From Sphingobacterium haloxyli (GTDB taxonomy: Bacteria; Bacteroidota; Bacteroidia; Sphingobacteriales; Sphingobacteriaceae), in NCBI RefSeq assembly GCF_002980525.1, contig NZ_PVBQ01000016.1, positions 1 through 64,000 on the forward strand: a stretch of DNA of 64,000 nucleotides, read 5' to 3'. Shown here in pieces: positions 37,028-46,100 of the stretch (positions are counted from its first letter, which is position 1; every line of letters begins with the position of its first letter). The notes beneath the pieces are model-generated. The model was given only the letters and a program-made list of their open reading frames with translations. It did not search any database and was not told the DNA's origin. Position numbers and translations under genes: made by a program.

Positions 37028-37714
37028 TTAATCTCTTCTAGCGAAGAGGATATAAGCATAGTACAATAATGTTACCAGTGCTGACAAAGCTGCCACCACA
37101 TAAGTCATTGCGGCCCATTTCAACGCGTCTTTCGCGCCATCGTGTTCATCTCGGCTGTGTGTAACATTAGCTGACTCCAGCCATTTCAGTGCTCTGCCCG
37201 ATGCGTCGAACTCTACCGGTAAGGTCACGAAGGCAAATAGTGTCGTCAAGAAAAGCGCTCCCACACCAACTGCTAAGATCCATGGATTCCCGCTAAAGGC
37301 CATTAACAAAACACCACCTATCAATACCCAAGAAGTTAGGCGAGAAGCTATACTCACAACAGGTACCATCGCCGAACGAAACTGTAACCAGGAATAGGCA
37401 GTCGCATGTTGTACGGCGTGACCACTTTCGTGCGCCGCAACGGCAGCAGCAGCTACGCTACGGCCATGGTATACTTCGTTGCTGAGGTTCACCGTCTTAT
37501 TTGCCGGATTGTAGTGGTCGGACAGACCGCCCTCGTTAGCTACAAGAACCTTCACGTCGTAGATCCCATTTTCATGGAGCATTTTCTGAGCAATTTCAGC
37601 GCCGGAAAGTCCCGAACTCAAGGGGGTTTCTGAATATTTTTTAAACTTGTTCTTAAACCTCGATTGCACAATCCAACTGATAACCGCAATCCCAATAAAT
37701 ATAATCCAATACAT
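37028..37714 (-). CDS. Membrane zinc metallopeptidase (YugP family)
   Basis: Integral membrane peptidase of the neutral zinc metallopeptidase-2 (YugP) family, 228 residues. The start MYWIIFIGI is chosen because it opens directly into the first span. The zinc motif HESGH is in AAVAAHESGHAVQH, with the downstream Glu-bearing VEFDASGRAL. Three more spans lie at about 125-170 and 200-222. Substrate unknown. Confidence 0.92.
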   Translation of the reverse strand: MYWIIFIGIAVISWIVQSRFKNKFKKYSETPLSSGLSGAEIAQKMLHENGIYDVKVLVANEGGLSDHYNPANKTVNLSNEVYHGRSVAAAAVAAHESGHAVQHATAYSWLQFRSAMVPVVSIASRLTSWVLIGGVLLMAFSGNPWILAVGVGALFLTTLFAFVTLPVEFDASGRALKWLESANVTHSRDEHDGAKDALKWAAMTYVVAALSALVTLLYYAYILFARRD

Positions 37715-38083
37715 AGTCGTTATTTCTTTTAACTTTTTTGCTGTTTCTCTTTCTCCTGCAAACCATATTCCATTCGTTATGATTTGGCTTGAAGATAACA
37801 AAAACGATTCATTTTGTCAGTTTAAAATAGAAAATTTGATATTAAGCTGTCAATATTGCCTATTATCAATTTTATCGACGAATCCCTAACAAGTATTCCA
37901 CGATACTGTTGGTTGTACTGTCACCAAAGGAAAATTGTATGTTTTGCTGATTTTTGAACGTTATATTGGTCGTCAGCTTATCCGCGCTTCCTTATTGACA
38001 AGTTCCCGACAGCAGCTAAATGTGTTGCCTCCATGGAGTTGAACCCCAAGAAATTCGCTATTTGAAATGCAGTTATCATGAAA
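37715..38083. other. Gene-free stretch with decayed coding remnant
   Basis: No complete gene is seen. On the minus strand 37872-37991 reads as a 39-residue open frame without a start codon, beginning right after a stop, containing NITFKNQQNIQFSFGDS and ending SIVEYLLGIRR. It looks like the C-terminus of a lost protein; I do not recognise it. The stretch leads into the truncated ATPase gene. Confidence 0.35.
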
Positions 38084-38626
38084 TCACTCTATTATTTTCC
38101 AATATCCACTTTTCGTAGAGCCAATCCTTTCTATTAACTTAGCTTGACGCAACTTTGCCAATTGGTATTCGACCCCCCTAACGGAGAGCTGGGTTTTTTC
38201 AGCGAGTTCGTCTCTCCTGATGTGCGGATTGTCCTTTATATAAGAGAGTACTAAAGCAGAGGTTCCTTTTGCAGTTTCTCCCACAGTTTCTCCCACAGTT
38301 TCTCCCACAGTTTCTATATTATGCGCATAGGCAATGACCCTAAACCCATGTTGGAAGTTTTCAAAAACAGGCTGTTTCATGGTTGGATAGGTGGAAATCT
38401 CTTGACGGATGCGCAAAAAGCCGCTTCCATACTTTTCGATATCCCCTGTTAGATAAAAAGCCTCCGCTATCAGCTTATTCCGGGCGTAGGCACGATAATT
38501 GTCTTTTTCTAGATCTTGCGTGGTAAGGTCTCCCATAAGTTTTCCCGGATTGAAAAATGATACGTAATTATCGAATAGCTTTATCTGTATATCAATTGGA
38601 CTTCTGTAGTTTCTATAGATCAGACT
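38084..38626 (-). pseudogene. C-terminal fragment of an AlbA_2/RecG-like ATP-binding transcriptional regulator
   Basis: A 5'-truncated gene. Translation from the ATG at 38536 gives 150 residues. The conserved frame extends 30 codons further upstream (SLIYRNYRSP, IKLFDNYVSFFNPGKL) to an in-frame TAA at 38627-38629. These pieces belong to the HATPase-like C-terminal domain of large AlbA_2-domain regulators. They are followed by EKYGSGFLRIR, three ETVGETVGETVGET-type repeats and a winged-helix end (LVLSYIKDNPHIRRDELAEKT). The N-terminal AlbA_2 domain is missing. Such proteins are frequent in mobile or defence-associated regions. It is likely non-functional. Confidence 0.75.
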
Positions 38627-38674
38627 TTATATAAATGTTTACATAATGGTGTATTTAAGGCTATCTCACGTAAA

Positions 38675-39718
38675 TCAGTCTTCGCCATTGCCGTCGATTT
38701 TCAATTGCTCTTCAATTTCTTCTATTGTTGGAAGACTGCTCTTTAGTTCATCGGGCAATATTTCGGTTATTTCAAATCCGCTAACACCCATTGGCTTGTT
38801 TATATCTTGTAGAGCATATTCAACCTCAAGGTTATTTTTATCTCGGCAGAGTAATATACCGATAGTCGGATTTTCGGTTGGACGCTTGAGTGTCTTGTCA
38901 ACCAGTGTCAGATAGAAATTAAGTTTTCCAGCATATTCTGGCTGAAAATCTTTGTTCTTTAATTCAACGACCACATAACATTGCATAGGGATATGGTAAA
39001 ACAATAAATCGATGAAATACTCTTTATCACTTAATTCCAGTCGATATTGTCTGCCGATGAATGCAAATCCTTTGCCTAACTCAAGCAAGAACCGTAGTAT
39101 GTTTTGTGTCAACTGTTCTTCAATGTCTTTTTCCTTACTTCTTGCTGTCATGTTGACAAAGTCGAAAATATAAGGATCTTTGAGTGTTTGTTGTGCGAGT
39201 TCGGATTTAGTATCGGGTAGTGTTGTTGTGAAATTTGTAATTGCCTTTCCTGTCCGTTCGTACAATTTGGATTTTATTTGTAGTGCTAATATGTCTCTGC
39301 TCCAGCCATTTTCTATCGTCTGTTGAACATAGAATAAAGCTTCGATAATACTCTTTGATCTGCTGAATATCAGTATATTGTGTCCCCAAGGGACTTTGTC
39401 CAACATATTGTTGGATAATTTGTCCAACGAATCGTTGGACTTTTCTGTGTCCTGATAAAATATATAAAATTGGCGGGCATAAAAGAGGTTACTTCGAGAC
39501 AATCCCTTCATATCTGGAAACTCTGATTTTAATTCTTTCGCTACAAGGTCAATCAAGTTATCTCCCCATTTGACTTGTTTCTCACTGATCATTTGACCAA
39601 GTTCCCAATAGAACCTTATAAGTTCTGAGTTGGCTGCCAAAGCAGCCTTGATCTGAGAAGAACGAACTTTCGCCTTGACCTCAGTAATCCAATCTTTATA
39701 TTCAGCAGTAATTTCCAT
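38675..39718 (-). CDS. PDDEXK nuclease domain protein (DUF1016/YhcG family)
   Basis: A 347-residue protein of the DUF1016 (YhcG) family. The N-terminal helical domain (about 1-165, with IRFYWELGQMISEKQ and FYARQFYIFY) is followed by a PDDEXK nuclease domain. The core is seen in DKEYFIDLLFYH and YVVVELKNKDFQPEYAGKLNFYL (Asp, Glu-x-Lys). A GTG three codons upstream is an alternative start. Family members travel with restriction and other mobile genes; their role is unproven. It lies beside a truncated ATPase gene, which suits an accessory island. Confidence 0.87.
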   Translation of the reverse strand: MEITAEYKDWITEVKAKVRSSQIKAALAANSELIRFYWELGQMISEKQVKWGDNLIDLVAKELKSEFPDMKGLSRSNLFYARQFYIFYQDTEKSNDSLDKLSNNMLDKVPWGHNILIFSRSKSIIEALFYVQQTIENGWSRDILALQIKSKLYERTGKAITNFTTTLPDTKSELAQQTLKDPYIFDFVNMTARSKEKDIEEQLTQNILRFLLELGKGFAFIGRQYRLELSDKEYFIDLLFYHIPMQCYVVVELKNKDFQPEYAGKLNFYLTLVDKTLKRPTENPTIGILLCRDKNNLEVEYALQDINKPMGVSGFEITEILPDELKSSLPTIEEIEEQLKIDGNGED

Positions 39719-39964
39719 ATACGTCACTAATTATTCTTTCTGTAAAGGTTATATCTCTATGGTCAGAATGACTATTCTTCTTTTATCTTCCAATAATGCG
39801 TAAGATAACATAACGAACTGAAAAGATCGCTATGTAGCAAACAAAGATAAAAATTAAACGTGAGTGATGAAAAGCTGGAGCATATCCTCTTAGACATTGC
39901 TTTCGGTCGAAAGCTTACGGCTGAGAAGACTTAGGAATCTGTTTGCGAATCTTCTTTTAATGGT
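39719..39964. other. Intergenic region with a possible FecR-like remnant
   Basis: On the plus strand 39860-39934 encodes a 24-residue frame beginning with GTG (SDEKLEHILLDIAFGRKLT) and ending in TAG. It resembles the N-terminus of an anti-sigma (FecR-type) protein but nothing follows, so it would be a remnant at most. Nothing else is recognised. Confidence 0.25.
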
Positions 39965-40519
39965 CTAATCTTTATAATAAACCCAAACCAACCTTTCTAA
40001 AACAGCACCTTTTTTATTTCTATATTGTCTTTTTTGTCTATTCAAAAATTTATTTTCATATAGGCTTTTCAAAATTTGGCTTAGTTCTTTACTTGTGAAT
40101 TTCCTATTTGCTTCTTTAGTCTTATTTTTAACTTCCCACACGTATCTTTCCTCATTAAAAAAGTTTGAGGATATAACAAGTTGTTTGACGAAATAGGACT
40201 TTTTTCTTTCATCTCGGGTGTCAATAAAATAGTCAGGAACAGATGAGTATTCTTTGTAGAAACGCAAGATATTTGAATTTTGTCTGATAGATAATGGTAT
40301 TTCATAGTTTACATGGAGTATTTTCCACCCATCAAAGCCTATTTTTTCACCTATTTGATTCGCTACTTCCATTGTAAGTCTACGATTACCATTAAGTATA
40401 GCATATAGGTGACTTGAAGAGACACTAGTCAGCATTTCGAAGCCAGATACCTCCAGACCTAAGATTTCCATTATTAATTGAATCCTATTTCCAATAATGT
40501 TTCCTTCGTGATTTCCCAT
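39965..40519 (-). CDS. Small HTH-type regulator of unknown function
   Basis: A 184-residue protein starting MGNHEGNIIGNRIQ. Residues about 8-55 look like an XRE-type helix-turn-helix: RIQLIMEILGLEVSGFEMLTSVSSSHLYAILNGNRRLTMEVANQIGEKIG, cited by SSSHLYAILNGNR as recognition region. The rest is rich in Lys, Asn and Tyr with no known domain. Base composition is very AT-rich compared with neighbours, which suggests transfer. A GTG four codons earlier is an alternative start. Confidence 0.65.
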   Translation of the reverse strand: MGNHEGNIIGNRIQLIMEILGLEVSGFEMLTSVSSSHLYAILNGNRRLTMEVANQIGEKIGFDGWKILHVNYEIPLSIRQNSNILRFYKEYSSVPDYFIDTRDERKKSYFVKQLVISSNFFNEERYVWEVKNKTKEANRKFTSKELSQILKSLYENKFLNRQKRQYRNKKGAVLERLVWVYYKD

Positions 40520-40654
40520 ATTCAAAATCACGAATTATTTTGTCTTAAAAATTATTCAATTAATTTGCATTATTAATCCTGCTTATTTATATTTGCCTAT
40601 ACATTCACATATTTAGATGATGTGATGTATCGTGTTTTTGCACTAAGAAGCTTT

Positions 40655-40814
40655 GCTCGACAGACCTAGGAAATCTTAAAGCATGTAAAGCTGCGGTGAG
40701 AAAATGCCCACTATTTGTATATTTGTCATATCAAATGTGGGCTCTCTCCGTACACATGCTTAGAAACTTCGGTTTCTACCTCTCCTAGGGGGTGTCGAGC
40801 GTACGGAGAGAGCC
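40655..40814. repeat. Multi-palindrome cluster (candidate structured RNA or DNA element)
   Basis: Five nested or overlapping inverted repeats in 160 bases. (A) GCTCGAC-AGA-CCTAGGA at 40655-40671 against TCCTAGG-GGGT-GTCGAGC at 40783-40800. (B) AAGCATGT at 40679-40686 against ACATGCTT at 40754-40761. (C) GCCCACTATTTG at 40706-40717 against CAAATGTGGGC at 40732-40742. (D) GGCTCTCTCCGTAC at 40740-40753 against GTACGGAGAGAGCC at 40801-40814, 14 bp perfect. (E) TAGAAAC-TTCG-GTTTCTA at 40761-40778, a UUCG tetraloop hairpin. A and D exclude or nest in complex ways, suggesting alternative folds. A -7-like TATATTTG sits at 40718-40725. Not recognised. Confidence 0.75.
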
Positions 40815-41313
40815 TGCATAATATAACTTCCTCTAAGCTTTTTAGGTATGATAAACTTAAAAGGCAATGAAAACCTCAAAAAAACAACAGTACAAGAACA
40901 TTATCAGAAACCCCGAATAACCGGAGTATCTAAAGCCGTAAACCAAGAGTGCGATGGTGCAAAACCATATACTAACACCAATATGAAGACCGTCAAAATT
41001 CGCATTCCTATCAAATCAATTTTACTAATTGTGTGGCCTAGGTACAGCTTAGGCACAGTGATGAGCTAGCAAAGGAAAAAATCGCCGAAGCGCCTTAGTC
41101 CACACCTTAAACAACCTCGAAAACCGAGTGAAACGAGCTCTTTCATTCCTTTTAAGGTTTAATTAATCCATGAAAAATGAAACATTTTTACAAGGGTGGG
41201 AGAGGACTGGCCTTTAGCCAACGCGAAGGAGGAGCTAGTTTCCGAAAAGAAAAACCACCTCGATTATCAAAAATTTTAACCCATCCAGTAGGAGGCGAAT
41301 CATTTGGATTGCC
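40815..41313. other. Gene-free stretch between palindrome cluster and 11-bp arrays
   Basis: No convincing gene. It contains a hairpin near 41038-41057 (GCCTA/TAGGC), a small stem ATGGT/ACCAT near 40953-40967 and CTCG/CGAG near 41117-41129. The part 41190-41300 gives, on the minus strand, a proline- and glycine-rich frame (DSPPTGWVKIFDNRGGFSF) that seems like an often repeated intergenic module rather than a gene. Confidence 0.3.
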
Positions 41314-41533
41314 TTCGGCAACCGTTCGGCCGGTTGTCGACGTTTCTTCGAGAAATCCTCGGAATTTATTCGACACTTGTTCGGGTGCTGTTCGGGAAGT
41401 GTTCGAGTGCTGTTCGGGTAGTACCCGAAGAACAGCCGAAGCTCACCCGAAGGAGTCCCGAAGGTGTCCCGAACCAGTCCCGAAGCGGACTCGAAGCGCT
41501 CCCGAAGGACACCCGAACAGCACCCGAAGAAAC
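41314..41533. repeat. Array 1: twenty 11-bp units in two inverted halves
   Basis: Exactly 20 consecutive units of 11 bases in perfect register. Units 1-10 (41314-41423) begin with TTCGGG or a close variant and all ten carry TCG at positions 2-4. Units 11-20 (41424-41533) begin with CCCGAA or a close variant and all ten carry CGA at positions 3-5. The halves are thus inverted around 41423/41424, while the last five bases of each unit vary freely. Unit pairs 4/17, 7/14, 8/13 and 10/11 are exact complements over six bases. T7 (41540-41546) and T6 (41551-41556) follow. It ends 276 bases before the TlpA-SusC-SusD operon. Confidence 0.9.
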
Positions 41534-41610
41534 AGGTGGTTTTTTTACCGTTTTTTAGGCGCGCTTAAAGCGAGGATCAAGTATAGATGCAGTAAGGATG
41601 TAGTACTATT

Positions 41611-41627
41611 TACGCAACTTTTGCGTA
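41611..41627. repeat. Small hairpin between the two arrays
   Basis: TACGCAA, loop CTT, TTGCGTA: a perfect 7-bp stem between array 1 and array 2. No T-run follows. Confidence 0.6.
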
Positions 41628-41638
41628 AGATAGCTGAG

Positions 41639-41748
41639 GTACCGTTAATGTACCACGAGTGTACCGTTAGTGTACGGGGAGTGTACCGAAAAGGTACTGG
41701 AGATCTACTAAGAAGCTACTGGAGATCCACTACTGACCTACTAAACGC
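41639..41748. repeat. Array 2: ten 11-bp units
   Basis: Exactly ten 11-base units in register. Units 1-5 begin GTACC or GTACG and units 6-10 begin GTACT, CTACT or CCACT, each followed by six variable bases. Left-half units 3-5 are preceded by AGT, so AGTG on the left faces CACT/TACT on the right, hinting at the same inverted-half design as array 1. The array ends 61 bases before the TlpA-like start codon at 41810. Confidence 0.85.
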
Positions 41749-41809
41749 ATGTACCTCTGGCGTAGATCAGCGGCACAGTAAAAGTGGGAGAGTGGTAAGG
41801 TTAGAGGCA

Positions 41810-43129
41810 ATGAAGAACAAATCAATGCCTTTTGTGTTGGCATTGATTTGTTTCATGTTGTTTAATCTATCAGAAGCCTGGGCGCAGTCCGCGGAAACGC
41901 GGGCTGCTGAAGGGCAAATTGAGATTAAGCCTTTACAAATAGGGGATACCATACCGGAGGAGTTACGGCATTTGCCTTTACAGGTCGTGAACCATCCCGA
42001 TAGTAAGGGCACGATTACACTGGATGACTATAGGAATAAAAAGCTGATTATACTGGATTTTTGGGCTACATGGTGCGGAAGCTGCCTAAGATCGTTTCCT
42101 AAAGTCTCCGCTCTACAAAGACAGTTCGACGATAAAGTGCAGTTCTTGATGGTGAATTGCGTGCAAAGTGGTGATACTGAAGCAAAGATAAAAAACACAT
42201 TCGAATCGCTTGAACTGGATAGCAACCTTCCGTTTATAAACCACGATTCTATTTTCCAACATCTATTTCCTCATAGATTACTGCCACATTATATATGGTT
42301 AAATGGAGAGGGAAAGCTATTGGCCAGTTCCAGTTCAGCGGAACTAACTAAAGATAATATGGAAAAGATATTACATGGAAAGCAGGTCAGCTTTCATCAG
42401 AAACGGGATAATCTGGAATTCGACAAGAGTAAGTCGTTAATGGAACAACTGGATAAAATAGGAGTAGATAAGCTGAAATCCTCTTCGCTGTTGACGGCTT
42501 ATATAGAGGGAATAGGGACAGGATACGGATTCGATAGTGTAGGAAGGAAACAACGGATGTATTATTTAAACACACCTTTGAACTTTCTCTATCAATATGC
42601 GTTTGCCGATATACTAGAAGATGTAAATGTCAGCCGCTTTATTTTCGATGCGTCAGTTGATAACACATTTATACACCAATATAAATCTCCTGCAAATTAT
42701 AGCAGTAAATATTGTTACGAACTTATATTCGATTCCGACTCGATCGACTTACTCAAAACGGTGATGCGTTCAGACTTGGTGCATACATTTGGAGTCATGG
42801 TAAAGCGTCAAACGCGCGAAGAACAGGTATGCCAACTCACGGATGTTTCTGAAAAACTAGGCCAAACTTCTGAAAAAGCAGTATCCGTAGGATATTTGGT
42901 TCGAATGTTAAACAAGATTTCCGAAGTTCCCATTATTGTTGATAATGAACTTGCACGGAAACGGATAACATTTAAACTGCCAGACCCTGCTGACAAGCTT
43001 GACTTAGAAACAATCCAGCGCTTTTTAGAAAACAGCGGCCTATCCCATAAGTTGAGTGTTCAGCCAATCCCATACGTTTTTTTTCATAAAGTAAAACTCC
43101 AAAATTCTTACAACGATGTCTCTTTATAA
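41810..43129 (+). CDS. TlpA-like thioredoxin-fold protein of a SusCD operon
   Basis: Exported protein of 439 residues, start MKNKSMPFVLALICF with a signal peptide cut near AWAQ (residue 26). The open frame runs 211 codons further upstream, but that part is repeat array and carries no protein features. The thioredoxin domain (about 42-175) has the redox motif Cys89-Gly-Ser-Cys92 in FWATWCGSCLRSFP. The C-terminal half is unassigned; its end (LVRMLNKISEVPIIVDNEL to VFFHK) recalls a small STN- or DUF3738-like domain. It overlaps the SusC gene by 14 bases. Redox role inferred. Confidence 0.85.
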   Translation: MKNKSMPFVLALICFMLFNLSEAWAQSAETRAAEGQIEIKPLQIGDTIPEELRHLPLQVVNHPDSKGTITLDDYRNKKLIILDFWATWCGSCLRSFPKVSALQRQFDDKVQFLMVNCVQSGDTEAKIKNTFESLELDSNLPFINHDSIFQHLFPHRLLPHYIWLNGEGKLLASSSSAELTKDNMEKILHGKQVSFHQKRDNLEFDKSKSLMEQLDKIGVDKLKSSSLLTAYIEGIGTGYGFDSVGRKQRMYYLNTPLNFLYQYAFADILEDVNVSRFIFDASVDNTFIHQYKSPANYSSKYCYELIFDSDSIDLLKTVMRSDLVHTFGVMVKRQTREEQVCQLTDVSEKLGQTSEKAVSVGYLVRMLNKISEVPIIVDNELARKRITFKLPDPADKLDLETIQRFLENSGLSHKLSVQPIPYVFFHKVKLQNSYNDVSL

Positions 43130-46100
43130 TATGATAGATCAAGCAAAGAAAATAGGTTTTTTTGCTTACGTAATCGGATTGTTAACAACAATGGATGATG
43201 CTATGGCGCAGTCAATCCTGAAAGGACAGGTAACCGACGGAAAAGGACAAGGGGTCATAGTAACGTTGAGGATTGCTAATACGAACCTTCCGGTGTCCTC
43301 CTCTAACGATGACGGTAGCTTTGAACTACAAGTGGATTCTACTAAAGGAGCATTGATTATTACAGGAACGGGTATTGAAACGTTACATTACCCATTCGAT
43401 AATATTGGGCCTCATTTCATTGAGGTAAAACGGCTTTCCTATCTAATAGAAAATATTGAGGTAAACACCGGCTATCAAAGTATTCCCAAAGAAAGGGCAA
43501 CGGGTTCCTTTGAAGTGCTAAATGCAGACGAAATTGCTTTACAGGTAGGGACAAATATACTGGAACGTCTAGATGGCATGGTTTCCGGCGTGACCTTCAA
43601 TAGTTCCACGGATCGACGAAAACACAATCTTAGCGTACGCGGAGTAAGTACTATTAACGGTCCGCTGGATCCGCTTATCATAGTCGATAATTTCCCCTAT
43701 GAAGGAGACATCGAAAACATTCACCCTGATGATGTGGAAAATATAACCATAATGAAGGACGCGGCAGCAGCATCCATATGGGGTACACGGGCTGGGAATG
43801 GCGTTATTGTGATTACCACCAAAAAAGGAAGAGCGAACCAAGGTACTAAAGTCGAACTGCATGCGATATCACAAATAACGCAAAAAACTGACCTTTGGAA
43901 AATTCCTGCCTTATCACCTGCTGAATATATCGAAGCGGAAGAATTCTTTTATAAGCAGGGAGCTTATAATACCGACCTCTTATGGAGCGATATTCTAAAG
44001 ACACCAATAACCCCTGCCGTGAATATATTCCACGACCGCGCTAGAGGTCTCCTTTCAAGTCAGGATTCCGTGCGCATGATCGATGTTCTAAAGGCTTCCG
44101 ATAGCAGGAACCAATATAACAGGTACTTTTACGAGCCGGCGCGGATGCAACAGTATTCTGCCAACATCCGCGGTGGAGAAAAGAAAATGACGTATGCTTT
44201 TTCACTGGGCTATCAGAACCGGGAAAGCGAGCTGGGGAATGAGGATGTGAAAATAAACCTTCGGACACAGCATAACTATACGGTTAACGAAAAAATCAAG
44301 CTTGATGTGGGTGCTTATTATACTTACGCCAAATCGGGAGGGAAGCAACGTCCGGCGTTTAACAGCGTCAAGGTAAATGGAAAAAATGTACCATATCTAT
44401 CATTTGCCGATGAGGCAGGAAACGCACTTCCCGTCTATAGCTACCTGAGGCAAGATTATATAGACACTGTGGGACAGGGGATGCTACTTGATTGGAATTA
44501 TTATCCTTTAAACGACTACAGGTATTCCTCCAATAAAGATACAAGAGAGGATATTATGGCCAACATCGGATTTCATTACCGGATGTTCCCATTCCTCAAA
44601 TTTACCGCCATGTATCAATATCAAAGACAGCGAGGAGAAAGCGAACTGCATGATGAAGTCGGATCATACAAAATGCGGAATCTTATCAACCAGTACAGTC
44701 AGATTGATTATGATAAGGGGACGGTTAAAAGAATAGTTCCCTTGGGAGGAATGTTTAGCCGAAGTACGAGTTCCCTATGGACACAAAACGCAAGGTTTCA
44801 AGCTGATTTTAATAAAAAATGGGACCGGCATGAGGTTGTTGCGCTTGTAGGCAGCGAAATTAGACAGACTAATGAAAACTATGTGCCGCAGCAACCCGTT
44901 TACGGATATAATCCAGATCCATATCAGTCACAGCAGGTAGATTTCGTCAATGCCTACCCGACTTTGGTTACCGGAGAAATGCGGGTATTAGGGGGCAATG
45001 CAAATGAGTATCTACAGGTAAACAGATTCGTTTCGTTTTTTGGAAATGTGGCCTATACCTTCAATCAGCGTTACACAGCTAGTTTCAGTACGCGTAAGGA
45101 TGCTTCAAATATTTTTGGCTTAAAGGCAAATGACAAGTGGAACCCCTTATGGTCAGCAGGTCTATCTTGGCATGTGCATGAGGAGGAATTCTTTGATGTA
45201 CCGTGGATGGACAGACTTTCCCTTCGTAGTACTTTCGGTTATAGTGGAAATCTTGATCCCACAAAAACGTCCCAATCAATAATATCCTATGCGAATCCAA
45301 ATGGTATAACGACATTGCTTCCACATGCTGTAATCTCCGAGGTGCCAAATAATCAACTTCGCTGGGAGAAGGTAGGGATGTTGAATATCGGACTTGATTT
45401 CGCTATCGCGAAAGGGAGGTTGTCGGGTTCTCTGGAATTCTATAGGAAGAAAGGTACGGACTTATACGCACCTACACTTTATGACTATACGGTGCGTGGA
45501 AATTATACTACTGTAATCATGAATAGTGCCGACATGATCGGAAAGGGGATTGATTTAAGACTGACGTCGGTAAATCTCAACCGGGCATTAGGCTGGAGGA
45601 CAACTTATATTTTTAATATCGTTAGGAACCGTACAGCTGCCTATCATATAACAGAGGCTTCCAGACTAGGCAGTCTCATTGGGAACGGGACTTCCATTAC
45701 ACCCGTAGTTGGCAGACCTCTTTATTCTTTGGCAAGTTATCGTTGGGGTGGGCTTGATGGGGAAGGTAATCCTCAAGGTTATCTTGAGGATGATATAAGT
45801 GTAGACTATCAAAAAATATTCAATGAAGTAAGTGTTCAGGGGATTGATAAAAATGTGGTCTATCACGGTTCTTCAACACCGGTTTATCAAGGGAGTTTGT
45901 CGAATTCCTTTTCCTATAGAGGATTTTCTCTGACAGCATTGCTTTCTTATCGATTGGGATATTACTATCGAAGATCAACGGTCGCTTATAGCCAACTGCT
46001 GACACAAGGTGTAGGTCACCCCGATTACGCAAAGAGATGGAAGAATCTAGGAGATGAAGAACTCACAACGGTTCCATCGATGACCTATCCGTTGAACGAA

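Noticed and set aside
38025..38060. tRNA-like T-arm (GGGGTTCAACTCC on the minus strand)
   Set aside because: No acceptor stem, anticodon arm or CCA context can be built around it.
40655..40814. Retron non-coding RNA or group II intron domain
   Set aside because: No reverse transcriptase gene lies nearby and the hairpins do not match intron domain V.
40848..41069. 73-residue reading frame
   Set aside because: Low-complexity Lys/Thr-rich translation with no family features, overlapping hairpins.
41188..41376. Minus-strand frame with PPTGWVKIFDNRGGFSF
   Set aside because: Overlaps the start of array 1 and looks like a by-product of a dispersed intergenic sequence, not a gene.
41314..41748. 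CRISPR array
   Set aside because: Repeat units are 11 bases with a conserved core of 5-6; no spacers of 25-40 bases, no cas genes, and the first array changes orientation in the middle.
41177..41809. A 211-codon N-terminal extension of the TlpA-like protein
   Set aside because: The frame is open only because the repeat arrays lack stops. Its translation is Arg/Pro-rich repeat and the clear signal peptide begins at codon 212 (41810).
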